DNA of 64,000 nucleotides from Lota lota (Eukaryota; Chordata; Actinopteri; Gadiformes; Lotidae): NCBI GenBank assembly GCA_026745465.1, contig JACYXH010000398.1:111335-175334 (forward strand), given 5' to 3'. A model generated the notes under the pieces. That model made no database searches, had not been told where the DNA came from, and was given only the letters and a program-made list of their open reading frames with translations. Position 1 is the stretch's first letter. Every line of letters begins with the position of its first letter. Position numbers and translations under genes: made by a program. Of the stretch, positions 10,041 to 23,100 are shown piece after piece.

Positions 10041-11135
10041 ACTCTACAACACATGGTCAAACCCATGTACTGTATATAATGGGTTCAACCACTTCAATAA
10101 ATAGCAAAAGAAGCCGTTTAGAAGTCACCTAAAAACACGGCATTTGCTATACGTGAGACTAGCTGCCTACCAAACTCAAATGCAATCTGCCTCACTTCAA
10201 AACGAACTAGCTGTTGACTCTTAAAAAGGTTATTTTGAGTATGAGTATAAGTCCAACTAAACATTAAGTGAGCATAGTGAGTATTCACTATCTTCACTTG
10301 ACTGTGAATTAAATGGGACTAGAGAAATGTATCTTTAACATGTTGATAAGCAGCCAAGAGATAAAAAAGTTTTTTATTGCTGGTCTAGCATTTTTTACAC
10401 TGTGCAGATAGTAACCAGTGAATTCAAAGCCATAACATTATATGAAAAGACAAAACCATGCGTCCCTGTTTGATAATAACATATTGGTCAGATTTGTGAA
10501 TACTTTATATTTATTATATTTAATCTATATGAATCTATTTGTATGCAACAGTTAAGATCAAATAACTATGCTCATCATCGTAATTACAATCAAAGGCATC
10601 AACTCCTTACCTAGTGTGTATTAGACTCAGGCACACACAACCAGACTGAACAACCAACCCACACAGTCAGACAGAGGAGCAGAACAGTTATTGTATTTCC
10701 ACACACACACACGCATGCACACACACCCTGTTGGATGGCAGCCTGGGCTCAACTCTATGCTCTATGTTTTCATTTAAATAAAATATGATCTAATAATTTA
10801 CACGGCGCATCATGTAATAAATATCACTCAGTATAAGTTCACACATATTGTTGTATTCTGTGTTAACCCAGTCACTATATCTATATAGTGATAAACAACA
10901 TAACCATGATACATGCTAGTTGAATGTACCATGATACATGTTAGTTTAATGTAACCATGATACATGTTAGTTTAATGTAACCATGATACATGTTAGTTTA
11001 ATGTAACCTTGATACATGTTAGTTTAATGTAACATGATACATGCTAATTTAATGTAACATGATGTTAGTTTAATGTAACATGATACATGTTAGTTTAATG
11101 TAACCATGATGCATTTTTGTTTAATGTTACACTTA
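10041..11135. other. Spacer with degenerate receptor-intron sequence
   Basis: No gene seen. Contains an (ac)n run near 10696-10730, decayed copies of the receptor 3' introns, and a 25-26 bp minisatellite at about 10900-11130. The last exon and juxtamembrane exons expected here are missing. Confidence 0.6.
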
Positions 11136-12003
11136 CTATATTTCTTCCTCTGAATAATGGCTATCATTAATGCCATTACAAGTATGATCCTGATGTTACT
11201 CCTGATACTAGTCCTGTATCTGCACCATGTTCTCCGCATTCAGAATCAGTTGAATCAGTTCCTGGTTTTATCTGTTTCAGTCCAGCAGATTTACATCTGA
11301 AATGAGAAGGACAAAACAACACGTTTAGGTTCAGGGTGTGTAGTGTATACACTATCCTGGGGGCAGGATAGCAGATTGGGTGTTTGACTCCTGATCCAAA
11401 GGTAGTGTTTGATCCCCAATGTCCACAACCTACCTGTAGGCCTACAGGTAGGTTCTTGAGCTAGATGCCTAACCCCTACCTGCTCCTAATGACCTGTATC
11501 TACCTGTGTCTGAATTCACTGCAAGCTGCCTTGGATAAAATGAAAATATAAAATTGTATGTGTGATTTTAAAGCTTGTGTGATATTTTTGCAATTATAAT
11601 ATTTCTCATTAAATAGAAGAGAAAACATTCAAATGAAAGTACTGGCTTAATGCTAAAAGTACCATTAATGTACTAACTGTATTGAAAAATTAAATATAAT
11701 ATTATATTCCATCATGTGGTTCTGGCAAGAAGATGATACGCCATCTGGGAATGTTCCATCAGTACATTGGAGGCACTCTGTGTCTTTATCTGCTGTTCCT
11801 GTGTAAATAGAAATGTTATGACTAAAAATATGGATATTCTCTTCTGCAATATAAAACATAGCAACCAAGCTGAAATTCATCAAAGTTGTTTGGTGAAAGC
11901 TCCAAGAAGGAACAAGGAAATAGAGAATTGTAATTAAAAGGAGTTCTGGGCTTAATAGATTCAGAAGATGGGTTTTGACACCAACCTCTTTGACTGATGT
12001 ATT
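11136..12003 (-). pseudogene. TNFRSF14-like fragment E: TM exon, CRD4 exon and a CRD3 scrap
   Basis: TM exon 11136-11296 encodes CKSAGLKQIKPGTDSTDSEC, but an in-frame TAA falls inside the hydrophobic segment (after SGSYL). CRD4 exon, up to 11798, encodes TADKDTECLQCTDGTFPDG, but its donor is lost (CACATGAT followed by gg instead of gt). Only about 25 nt of the CRD3 exon edge remain (about 11979-12003). No CRD1, CRD2 or tail exons adjoin. A dead copy of a once complete unit; the intronic SINE is still present at about 11340-11540. Confidence 0.75.
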
Positions 12004-12174
12004 GTGAAATAATATCAGTATATCAACATGAGAAACAACATAACTATACGAATATGTGACGACATTACATATTCTATTACATACGTATTTGTGAGTAATT
12101 ATTCATGAGCATGATCGCTAAAGTTAATTCAGTGGCATCTAAGCCTTCACGCTGTGTGCATAGGCATATACTCT

Positions 12175-12325
12175 ACATTTAGCAGTCGCTTTTGTCCAAA
12201 GCGACTTACAACCATTCACACACCGACGGCGGTGTGTCAACCAGGCAAAGCGACAGCCAGCTCGTCGGGAGCCGGGGATCGAACCAGCAACCTTCTGGTT
12301 ACAAGTCAACCCACTCTAGTATGGG
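12175..12325 (-). mobile_element. tRNA-derived SINE-like block
   Basis: The minus strand contains gtaaccagaaggttgctggt followed by a B-box ggttcgatcccc near 12270-12300, then a GC-rich body. This resembles a tRNA-derived SINE head. Ends not defined. Confidence 0.4.
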
Positions 12326-14960
12326 GGCAGTAGATATATAGCCAAAACCTATTTATTAGCAATAACTGCGGTACATACCTTTTATAGACTTAGTTTACTT
12401 TATAAACCATGGTGATTCAATCCTACAAAGCAGAGGTTAATAGTATTTGAGGGTAATCTATAAAACACATCATTTTGTTTCTAGTAGACCAAGCATACTT
12501 TATTAACTATGTTGAATCAATCTAACAAAGATCGAGGGCTGATAAATAATAACCTTATTTATTAACGGTAAGCGTGACAAAACAATAAACGGTGAAATGT
12601 GATATAGTCGCATGCATGTTAATGTGATCAAGTGACCACCTTAACACACGTGCACATCCATCCAACACACCATGAGGCCAGCGATGGAGGTGACTCACAT
12701 TCCACGAGGCTGGAGGTTCACCCCAGAAATCTCATTCCGCAGCCAACCAGCAGCCAGATTCTCATTCTGCAGCCAACCAGCAGCCAGAATCTCACTCTGC
12801 AGCCAACCATTGGTCCATCTTCTCTTCCTGTAAACATAAAGGGAAACTAGTACGCTTTCTGGCGCATAGCTGCCACCTGTCTGAAGGCAAATAGAAAAAT
12901 ACACACAAATAAACTAAATTAAATTAAATACGATGTTGGAATTGTAAAAGTGAAACCTGAACGTCTGAAACATCGACAGCAGGACCAACAACGTGTGCAG
13001 TTGTATGGCTGCTTTTGTCAGTTTCAGCCTGTTTAATTTGCTGTGCGTTCAGTTGTACCCATGACATTTCTTTACAAATTGTATATTTCTTTATGTGAAA
13101 ATGTTAATGTACCCTGCCGGGAACATTTGATGGAAATTCAGATGGAAATCGAAACTTAAATAAAGGTTGAACCATTGACTCCAATACAACTCTTTCTGTC
13201 TCTAAAGTCCAGGCATGAGGCATTGGGTGGGCGTGGCTAAGCCACTCTACAGAGGCTTGTGATAGGACTTCCTTTTTAGAGCAGTTACACTCGCGCTGAG
13301 GCTATACGACGGGTGTTTGGTAAAATTGCTGACTCACAACATTCCTAAAAAAAATGTCACATTTCTTTCTTAAAGAGAAAACATTCATTTTTTCCCGTAC
13401 CCTGCAGGGATTAAGCTTCATGACAGAAGTTAATTATATTAAGATTAATTTTCAAAAACAGTTCATGAACCTCAGATTATACGTAAAGTCACTCCGTACT
13501 GCTCTTAACGGTAATTAAATTGCTTAATGTCTTAAAGAAAATGAATATGTGGACCAGAGGAACTTTTAAGGAATGTTGGTTAACTGCATCTTTCAGCCAT
13601 ACCATTATTGATGCGTCATATCCTATTTTATTTGAATTCCAAAAGAAGTTTGACAAACCACGCAGAAGCACGTTGGCATCCTACTAAGACTGACGTGGAC
13701 GACATTCGAGTGCAAACTGAACCGCGGACGCCATCTACACTTCTGTTAGTGCGCTGCCTCTCCTTATTGCAACAGCAAAGGAGGTGTTGTGCTTTCGTTC
13801 TGTTTCCATAGCAACACCATGCTTTACGCACGTGTTCAACTCACCCAGGAAGACGCAGGTCCGAGTCAGAACGGCGCATCACATTATAGGTTCAAATATG
13901 TTCTGGCCATTTAATATTTAACAACTGTGGGCAAAATGCCAGCAATGCGCCTCGTTTGCATCTTTCGCTTCTTCTTCTTGATTGTTCAGGCCTAGAGCAT
14001 GCAGCTTGCAAATGATTGACGTATTAGCACTCACCCAGCACTGTGCATTTAGTACTAAGCATGTTTTAGGAGGATATCTGTATATAAATAGCCTGGAAAC
14101 CAGACGATGCTCGTTTCATTTGCTCTGCGTCTGCAGAGTAACTAAGCCAAACATTAGAAATACCGTACAAAGCAATGTAGATGCGCCATCTCTTTTTTTA
14201 AGTGTAGAAGGCGACATAGACTAACAGCTCTAAATGATTTATACATGTATTGTAAAATAAACGCCCAACAAACATTTTTAAAGCTGGTCGCAGGACAGCT
14301 GCCTGGACGGCGTCACCGTCCCGTCAGGACGCGACCCATATTCACAACAGCAATATGAAAAGCACAAAATCCCATCTGGGTTCCGTGACCAACTAATACA
14401 TTGAAAAGATATACGTTTAAATGCAACACTAACAACTTCTATTTTACATTAATAAACACATTGGATGTTGATAATTGAATGAATTAATAAAACACATGAC
14501 AAGGACTGATAAGGGCTAACACACCTCGTTCACTTGTTTGATGGAAAAGGGACACTTGACAAGGATTGTTGTTGAACCCAAAATGTTAACTGTAATGGTA
14601 TTATTATTAGTTAACTGTACTGGTATTAGTAACACTAACTGTAAAACAAGACAACTAAGTATTCCTGAACTCTCATACTGACGTAGTTTTCACCTAGCCT
14701 GTATACTACAACAGCATAATAGAGTTCCTGAAATTCAGTTCTGGATTTTGTTCTTGGCGTGCGGCGTGTGCCACCCCGAGGTTTTCACCCCTATGAAACA
14801 TTTCTGCCACCATATGGGAACCACAGGAATCTCGGGAGCTCGTACTTCATTTGCTCTGAAGATAAGGTCCGGCCCCCCTCCCATACAAAAAGATCTCTGC
14901 CCGGTACGAAACAGACCGACCAATCACAACGGTTGATCTAATATGAGGCGGGATAAATAC
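12326..14960. other. Spacer with no supported gene
   Basis: Mostly AT-rich. A short array based on cagccaaccagcagccag lies at about 12735-12815, and a GC palindrome around 14285-14335. Short open frames here lack splice signals, family motifs or conservation in the other repeats. Confidence 0.5.
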
Positions 14961-14995
14961 GAGGAGCGCCTTTGAGGCATTTTCAACAACGGAGA
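14918..14995 (+). promoter_or_regulatory. Possible promoter (CCAAT plus TATA-like)
   Basis: gaccaatcac at about 14918 and gggataaatac at about 14950 are about 30 bp apart, followed by a GC-rich start-like region reading into the 39-bp minisatellite. Motif spacing is the only evidence. Confidence 0.2.
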
Positions 14996-15004
14996 CGGCT
15001 GCCG

Positions 15005-16065
15005 TCTCGGGGGAGCACCAGACTGAGGAGGATGGACTGGGAGGTGGAGGGGAGCACCAGACTGAGGAGGATGGACTGGGAGGTGGAGGGGAGCACCAGA
15101 CTGAGGGGGGTGGACTGGGAGGTGGAGGGGAGCACCAGACTGAGGAGGATGGACTGGGAGGTGGAGGGGAGCACCAGACTGAGGGGGATGGACTGGGAGG
15201 TGGAGGGGAGCACCAGACTGAGGAGGATGGACTGGGAGGTGGAGGGGAGCACCAGACTGAGGAGGATGGACTGGGAGGTGGAGGGGAGCACCAGACTGTG
15301 GGGGGTGGACTGGGAGGTGGAGGGGAGCACCAGACTGAGGGGGGTGGACTGGGAGGTGGAGGGGAGTGTTGTAGCAAATGAAATGACTGGTGACTAGCTC
15401 GAATAAAAGGCTAAGACAAATGGATATCCGTAGTTAATTTATTTCATATGCTGCAGCATATAAAAGACAGTTTTCAAAGGCAATTCTACGCAGAGTAGAG
15501 TTGTGGAGAAAAAGCGCCCTGAATAGAGGAGGGAAGCCCTTTTTGAAGAGTGGGGCAAACAACATCTCAGAGATATCACTAGATGGCGCCATTTACCATC
15601 TATAACGGGTTCGATGCACAGTTAAAGACAGACTGGTCTGGGGAGAGGATATGCAGTCAAGGCCAGATACAGAAATTGGGGAGAGGATATGCAGTCAAGA
15701 ACAGACACATTGTTGGGGAGAGGAGCTTGCTCAGGCGTTTCTCACATGAGAACAGAGCACAATGTTAGATAGTTAGAAAGACAGATAGGCCACTATAGTG
15801 TGCACACAACCCCTTGAACATCAAAACTAATTATTTTAAGCGAGCTGACCTCAGAATGGGACCTTGAGTCATTTTCCATCACAAGAGCACCAGACTGAGG
15901 AGACTGGACTGGACTGGGAGGGGAGCACCAGACTGAGGAGGCTGGACTGGGAGGGGCGGGGAGCACAAGACTGAGGAGGCTGGACTGGGAGGGGCGGGGA
16001 GCACAAGACTGAGGAGGCTGGACTGGGAGGGGAGCACCAGACTGAGGAGGCTGGACTGGGAGGTT
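15005..16065. repeat. 39-bp minisatellite (gagcaccagactgaggagg), split by a transposable element
   Basis: About nine copies at 15005-15365 and shorter variants at 15885-16065. The gap, 15367-15883, is an inverted copy of the TG...CA element also found at 8458-9085. Because 39 is a multiple of three, both strands give long repetitive open frames that should not be called genes. Confidence 0.85.
15367..15883. mobile_element. TG...CA terminal-repeat element inserted in the 39-bp minisatellite
   Basis: Ends tgttgtagcaaatg and cattttccatcaca, with internal sequence the reverse complement of 8458-9085 (aataaaaggctaagac, ctgcagcatat). Minisatellite units lie on both sides, so it landed inside the array. 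Somewhat shorter than the other copies. Confidence 0.6.
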
Positions 16066-16208
16066 CAGGACAGACAGACTAACACAGATCCATTATGTGT
16101 GGGGCTTGAGGGTGGGGCTGGATTCAGACTCTGGTAACCATCATGATGATTCGTAGTTGTGGTAGGTTCTTATTGGTCCCTGGTTGGTGCAGGACGATCC
16201 CTGGACGT

Positions 16209-17497
16209 TTATGGTGTAGTTACTGGAAGAGAAGGCAGAAGAGAGTCTGGACATACAGCCAGCCTCCACATGCAGCAACACTCTGCCTGAAGACTGAAGC
16301 CCAGTGGAGCAGCTCTGCAGCTGGTTATTCTCAGGTGGAGATGAGGACACAACCAGAAACACAATCAGATACACACAACCAGACACACAACCAGAGATAC
16401 ACAACCACCCAGGGCCGGCTCTAGGCATTTTGGTGTCCTAGGTGAGATTAGGATTTGTCGCCCCCTTCCTTCCTTTAGGATACACAATGATTCATAAATA
16501 ACAAGACATCAGGCAATAAACACATCTGAAGCAGAAATGATAGATAACGGTTGACCAGTACTGTTCAATTACACGAGTAAAAAAAAGGTGAAAAATGGTC
16601 TTGGTATGCAATTTCTTTGATGAGAATAAGTTATTCTAGTTTTTATGAGTCCTGTAGACAATTTGAATAAATATAGATGGTTGCAGTCTAATATATAGTC
16701 CAATAGATTCCCTAGCATCCATTTGTGGACAAAACATTCCAGATGTCCAGGGTGAGATACGCATGTTCATAACTGATAGTGAATAGTTGATAGAGTTATC
16801 GCCAACATTTTTACATAACTGCAGCTGTAACATACAATTAACAGAACTCACCTGTAGCAGGCTGTGTTGCACTGGTAGTAGCTGGAGTGCTGGATGTTGC
16901 TTGACCTGCAGGCTTTGTTGCTTTGGAAGTAGCTGGAGTGCTGGATGTTGCATGACCTGTAGGCTTTGTTGCTTTGGAAGTAGCTGGAGTGCTGGATGTT
17001 GCTTGACCTGCAGGCTGTGTTTCACTGGAAGTAGCTGGAGTGCTGGATGTTGCTTGACCTGCGGGCTGTATTCAAACATACAGTTCATCCATACTGTTAC
17101 ACCACTGCACTAAGTCCTTTGTCATTCTACTGCATATAAGGTAGCACTGTACAAATACACTTTATATAAATGGACTCAGACCTACATTTAATTAGTAACA
17201 CGGTGTAACTAACATTCAACAATAAAAACAATATAATAATGACACAAATAATTGGCTGAACGTACATGCCCCTTAGGGAGAGGTGAAGATGGGAGAACAG
17301 ATGCCCCTTCTACAGCAGGTGGGGGCTTCTTCAGATCTGGACAGTTATAGAGTAGATAAAGTTAGCCTATTACAAACAAAAACATGGAGCTGCAGCTGCA
17401 GAGTAGCTAGCTAGCCACTACAAATGAAGGCTGTCCTTTCCTCCGCCTCTTGTCTCCGTTGTCTAAACTGCGCACCTGAAGGCTTGGACCTTTTCAT
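16209..17497 (-). CDS. Predicted VNTR-coding gene, R0 copy (short, truncated tail)
   Basis: Four minus-strand exons with matching phases: 17422-17497, 17266-17336, 16852-17065, 16209-16222; 375 nt, 124 aa. Exon 1 encodes MKRSKPSGAQFRQRRQEAEE, like the basic start of TTF/hAT-type transposases. Exon 2 encodes LKKPPPAVEGASVLPSSPL. Exon 3 has about four 17-residue Ser/Thr/Pro repeats (ATSSTPATS core). Exon 4 stops after VTTP, where the R1 and R2 copies continue with an acidic tail. Function unknown. It may be a fossil or exapted piece of a hAT element, or a mucin-like stalk. The first exon lies just upstream of the point where a LINE inserted. Confidence 0.4.
16852..17065 (-). repeat. 51-bp minisatellite, R0 copy (about 4 units)
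   Basis: Units of 51 bp built on agtagctggagtgctggatg (plus strand). Array length 214 nt, giving phase 0 in and phase 1 out, as in the other copies. Confidence 0.9.
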
Positions 17498-17708
17498 TGT
17501 GGAAAACTGATCAGTCGGATCGGTTCAGATCAGCGTGCCTCGCGCTTTCTGACGTTTTTTCACCGTGCATAAAAGTTAAAATATGATCAACTTTGGGCGC
17601 TGGGCCCAGGGCAGCACCGCTCATCAACTAAACAATAGACGTAACAAAATGTCCAACAACGTTGAGAAAGCTTCGAAATTACATTTTTACTGTTCTAAGT
17701 TTAAATGG

Positions 17709-19924
17709 CTGGATGAGTTGAGAGCTAGGATTTCCTTCCAGCGGGAAACAAGGGACTGCCATATCATGTCTAACAGAGACGTGGCTGCACTAAAGTCCTT
17801 CTGCTCTCAGGACCTCGACTATCTTGTCTTGCTCTGCCGCCCAAACTGGCTTCCGAGAGACTTCTCTGCCATCATATGCAGTTTATATTCCACCACAGGC
17901 CGACACGAACGTCGCACTTTCGGAGCTGTATGGAGCTATCAGCAACACAGAAAACAGACGCCCAGAGGCCGCTCTCATAGTGGTTGGAGACTTCAACCGA
18001 GCGTCGCTAAGGAAGGTTTTGCCAAAATTCTATCAACACATAAATGTAAACACAAGAGGCGGAAGCTGCATAGACCACGCCTACACGCAGCTCCGTGACG
18101 CATACAAACCCCTCCTCCGCCCACCTTTCGACAAATCAGACCACTCTTCCATCCTCCTTGTGCCCGCCTACAAACACAAACTAAAACGTCCCCACCAATC
18201 ATGCGCACGAGTCGATGCTGGTCTGTCGAATCAGATGCGATCCTTCAGGACTGCTTTGATTCAGTGACAGAGTTTGCAGAGAACAGTGGTGACGTAAGCG
18301 AGGTCGCGGCAGGAACCCTGGGTTTCATAGAAAAGGTGATAGAGGAAGTGGTGCCCACGAAAACAGCCCGTGTGTATCCAAACCAGATACCATGGATTAA
18401 AATCGACGTCAAAACAGCACTATCTACAAGAACAGCAGCATTAAAAAATGGAGATACTACAGAAATAAAAATTGCCCGCCATGACCTTCGAAGAGAGATT
18501 ACGGCAAGAAAAGAGAGTCACAGCTAAGCAGCAGTGACCATCGCAGTATGTGGAAGGGACTACGACTCAGCTGACTACCAAATGAGCTGAACAGTTTCTA
18601 CGCCCGCTTTGAACTGAGCCACACCAAGCTCCTGGAGAGAGCCTACTCCACAAACAACACGGCCAGCGCTCTGGCCATCGCAGAGGAAGATGTGCGTGTG
18701 GTACTCAAACGCATCAACATCCGAAAAGCGGCCGGGCCAGATGGAATACCACGCCGGGTGTTCAAAGCATGTGCGGACCAGCTGGCGGGTGTATTCACAA
18801 ACATTTTCAACCTCTCCCTCTCCACGGGCATAGTGCCCACCTGCTTCAAGTCATCAGTCATCATCCCAGTACCGAAAAAGAGCAAGGTAACATGCCCAAA
18901 CCACTGGCGCCCTGTTGCTCTCACCCCCATAGTGAGCAAATGCTTTGAGAAGCTTATCAAGGGGCTGATCTGCAGAATGCTGCCACCCACCCTGGACCCT
19001 CACCAATTTGCCCACAGGAATAACAGATCGACAGACGACGCCACTGCCACAGCACTCCACTCAGCCCTCACCCACCTTGACAAGAGGAACTCCTATGTGA
19101 GGATGCTGTTCGTGGACTATAGTTCAGCATTCAACACCATAGTCCCCTCCAGACTCGACAGCAAGCTCAGGGACCAAGGCATCGACCCTGGCCTATGCGA
19201 CTGGATCCTTAGCTTCCTGCCAGATCGGTAACAGGTGGTGAAGATGGGTTCTAAGATCTCCGCCCCCCTAACCATCAGCACAGGAGCCCCCCAGGGCTGT
19301 GTTCTAAGCCCCCTCCTCTACTCCCTGTACACCCATGACTTCGTGGCCACACACAGCTCCAACACGGTTATCGAGTTCGCCGATGACACGACAGGGATCG
19401 GCCTGATCACCGACGGCGACGAGGCGGCCTATAGGAGCAAAGTCGACCGCCTGGCTTAGTACAGCCAGGACACCAACCTCGCTCTCAACTCCGACAAGAC
19501 CAAGGAGCTGGTGGTGGACTTCAGGAGGAAGAGACAGGTACATGACCCCATCACCATCAATGGGTCTGCTGTGGAGAGGGTAAACAGCATTAAGATCCTG
19601 GGGCTCCACATCACCAACGACCTCACCTGGGATGAGCACACCAACCAGGTGGTGAAAAAAGCACGTCGCCTATTTCACCTTAGGTGGCTGAAAATGTTCG
19701 GCTTGGGGCCCAAGATCCTGGGGGCCTTCTTCAGAGGCACAACGGAGAGCATCTTGACGGGATGAATCACTGCCTGGTACGGGAACTGCACTGCCCAAAG
19801 CCGCAAAGCGTTGCAAAGGTTAGTGCGGACAGCTGAAAGGATCAGCGGATGTGAGCTTCCCTCCATCCAGGACACCTACAAGGCCCGGTGTGTCAAGAAG
19901 GACCTCAGAAACATTAGTGCTTAA
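17709..19924 (+). mobile_element. LINE of the CR1/L2/Rex1 group, internally deleted and decayed
   Basis: Endonuclease pieces: LDELRARISFQRETRDCHIM near 17712-17770, then VVGDFN and a late DKSDHSSILL block to about 18170, with the middle of the domain missing. Reverse transcriptase from about 18690: RKAAGPDGIPRRVFKACADQ, FVDYSSAFNTI, GAPQGCVLSPLLYSL, and the catalytic FADDT near 19375-19390. Three in-frame stops interrupt it (at about 19229 TAA, 19457 TAG, 19763 TGA), so it is dead. The 3' end at about 19924 has no poly(A) and abuts receptor sequence. R1 and R2 lack this insertion at the homologous place (after tttaaatgg), so it entered R0 alone. Confidence 0.85.
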
Positions 19925-19928
19925 TGCT

Positions 19929-19962
19929 TCCACTCTGAATTAGCCTCTACACAGAAGAACAT
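19929..19962 (-). pseudogene. Scrap of receptor TM exon at the R0/R1 junction
   Basis: About 34 nt matching the 5' part of the orphan TM exons (as at 1752-1785), directly after the LINE and before the R1 repeat unit. Marks a duplication breakpoint inside the TM exon. Confidence 0.6.
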
Positions 19963-20178
19963 CTTGACAGACTGAATAAGTGTAGGGAGACGGCTGCCAT
20001 TATCGTGGTCAAACAAGAAAAAATGTCTTTCTACCCTTTGTCCCTGCTCTGTGTGGTCATGATGACTCAGTGAGCTACGTTATAAACGCCACTGAGCTGA
20101 CGTTATGCTGGCCACATTGCCCCAGCTATGAAAGTAGTGTCTTATATACATGGATAGCTCCATTCTATAAGATAATAT

Positions 20179-23100
20179 CTAGAGGATGTTGTTCAGTAGG
20201 TCTGCCACTCTGGTCCCTCTGCTAGGTAGGCTCTGACTCTCTGCTCCAATTAGTTGAAATGTTTTGAATCACAGCCATATCATTGGACTTGGTGTGAGTC
20301 AGTCACCCTTGCAAATCACTGGATATAAATGAATGATCTATTACTCATTTACAAAGTGAAACATATGGAATTAGAACTTACCAGTTATCTCCGTCTTCAA
20401 TTCCTGTGTTTTCTTTTTTTTTATAAAATAAAATGTGAATAAAAGATCAACATTGGGTTCATTACAAGGTCATGATCTAATAACTCCACCACTGCCAGCT
20501 AGGTTCACACATATTGTGTTCTGCATCCAACCAGTAATAACACTGACCTTGTCAAGTTGATCAGCCAGTTCTATATAGAGATAAACAATACAGCAACATG
20601 TCAGGACAGCAGTCAATATCATTCAGCACAACCTTGATAAATGTTAGTATAATGTAACATGATAAATGTTAGTTTAATGTAACTATGATACATGTTAGTT
20701 TAATGTAACCACGATACATGTTAGTTTAATGTAACATGATACATGTTAGTTTAATGTAACATGATACATGTTAGAGTTGAATGTAACCATGATACATGTT
20801 AGTTTAATGTAACATGATACATGTTAGAGTTGAATGTAACCATGATACATGTTAGTTTAATGTAACATGATACATGTTAGAGTTGAATGTAACCATGATA
20901 CATGTTAGTTTAATGTAACATGATACATGTTAGAGTTTAATGTAACCATGATACATGTTAGTTTAATGTAACACTTACCTCTCATTTGCTTCCTCTGAAT
21001 AATGGCTATGATTACCATTACAAATATGATTCCTGGTATTATTCCAGCCAAATGTCCTCTGTCTGAGCCATGTTCTCCACATGTAGAATCAGTTGAATCA
21101 GTTCCTGGTTTATTGTTTTTCTTTCCCACAGATTCCCATCTGAAATGAGAAGGACAAAACTGCACGTTTAGTTTCAGGGTGTGTAGTGTATAGATTGGGT
21201 GTTTGACAACTGGTCCAAAGGTACAGGGTTTGATCCCCAACGTCCACAACCTACCTGTAGGCCTACAGGTAGGTTTTTGAGTAAGATGTCTTACCCCTAC
21301 TTGCTCTTAATGACCTGTCCCTACCTATATTAGAAATTACTTTAAGACAAATGTTTACGTTTTGCAATTGACATTTTTCTGTATAGTATAAACTATAAAA
21401 CATAATCACTGCTAATAATAAAAAGCCACACCATTACACATGATATCGCCCAGGCCTAATGCCAAAAGTATTATGAATGTACTGTATTGATAAATAAACT
21501 ATTATATTCACTTACTTTGTGTGGTTCTGGCAAGACGATGATGTGCCATTTAAGAATGTTCCATCAGTACACTGGAGGCACTCTGTGTCTTTATCTGCTG
21601 TTCCTGTATGAATATACATGTTTTATTGAAACACATGTTCACACCCTTCTCATGTGGTGTAAACATGACATTCGTCAGTTGTGAAAAACAGAATCGGAAA
21701 TATAAAATATTGCAACTAAGCTGAAGTTCCCCAAAGTTGTTTGGCGAAAGCTCCAAGAAGGAACAACAGGAAATAGAGAATTGTAATTCAAAGGAGTTGC
21801 TGGCTATTGAGTCAATGCCAGACTGTTGTAGATGATCATGGAATAACTTAGAAACCAATACATTCAATGGTAAAAAAAAACCTGGATGGCCCCTTATAGG
21901 GCTGAATAGATTGCAGCAGATGTCAATTTATTTAACAATTTAGCTATAATTAATGTTGACATACAGTTTATATGTTAACACCAACCTCTTTGACTGATGT
22001 ATTGACCAGGACTGCAGCTTAGACGGTGTCTCTGAGCTGCCATACATCCCCTTCTGTTAGAGTCACTACAGAAGTATCCATCCAGGGGCTCACACAGAGC
22101 ATCTGATGTTGATGTACACGACTTCTTCACCTTCAGGCCCAGACCTGTGAATCACAACAGTTACAGAGGAATCTAAGAGGGCACAACTTCTCCCAACTGA
22201 GATCCACCTGAACCAACATTAACATCATAACATAATCAACAGTATATTTAAAATAATCTAATAATATGAATGTACCTGTGTCACACTTTGTACAGTTAGA
22301 GCATTGCTTCTGTCCATTTAGGCCTTCTTGGAAAGTACCTTTGGTGCAATCTGTGCACTTTGTTATGCTGATCTCTGTGCAGTCCATTTCAACATGCATT
22401 CCTGTTGGAAAGAACGTTTTAAATATGTTGTAGATTAATAGACAGTTTATGTTGTACATGTTGTCAATTTCTGGACAGTCCATGTTGTAGATTTGTGGAC
22501 AGCATATTTTGCATATCTTTTAGAGTAGTAGACCGTCTATGTTGTTTATTTGTAGACAGTATATGTTGTACACAAACCAGAAAAAATCTGTTAATTGCAT
22601 ACCCAATTTTACGCCAAAATGTTTGTGATTATCCGATATATGCCATTATCCGAAGAGGAGTTTAGAAAACCAATTACAGGCTACAGGTACATTCCACTGG
22701 AGAATAACACGTCTTCATGAGAACTCTCAAAGGCCCTTTTCCTTCTTGGGTTTACGTTGCTTTGGTGAGCACTGAGAAGCTTATCCTTTTGTTTCCCGAT
22801 CCTGGAAATCTACGACTATGAGACACCAAAACACTAATATTTCTAACTCTTTCAAAACAATAATTTGGTCAGCAAGACAAAGGACATTTAGTTTCGATTT
22901 TTTCTGCCATGGCGCATAAAGTCTTGCTAGATATGGCTGTAACTAATGAAAAGATCAAATCAAATAAACCCAATGAAGACGAGTATGCAATTAGCCGGTT
23001 TATGCAAATAAGCTGTTCAAACAATATTTATTTGGAAAGGTCATAGAAGGAAAAAAATCTGGACTTTTAAAGGCTATGCGTTTATCCAACATGATATTTA

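Noticed and set aside
14847-15397. Long proline-rich (CSPPPPSPS) and STRLRRMDWEVEG frames
   Set aside because: Translation of the 39-bp minisatellite in several frames on both strands; composition is set by the repeat.
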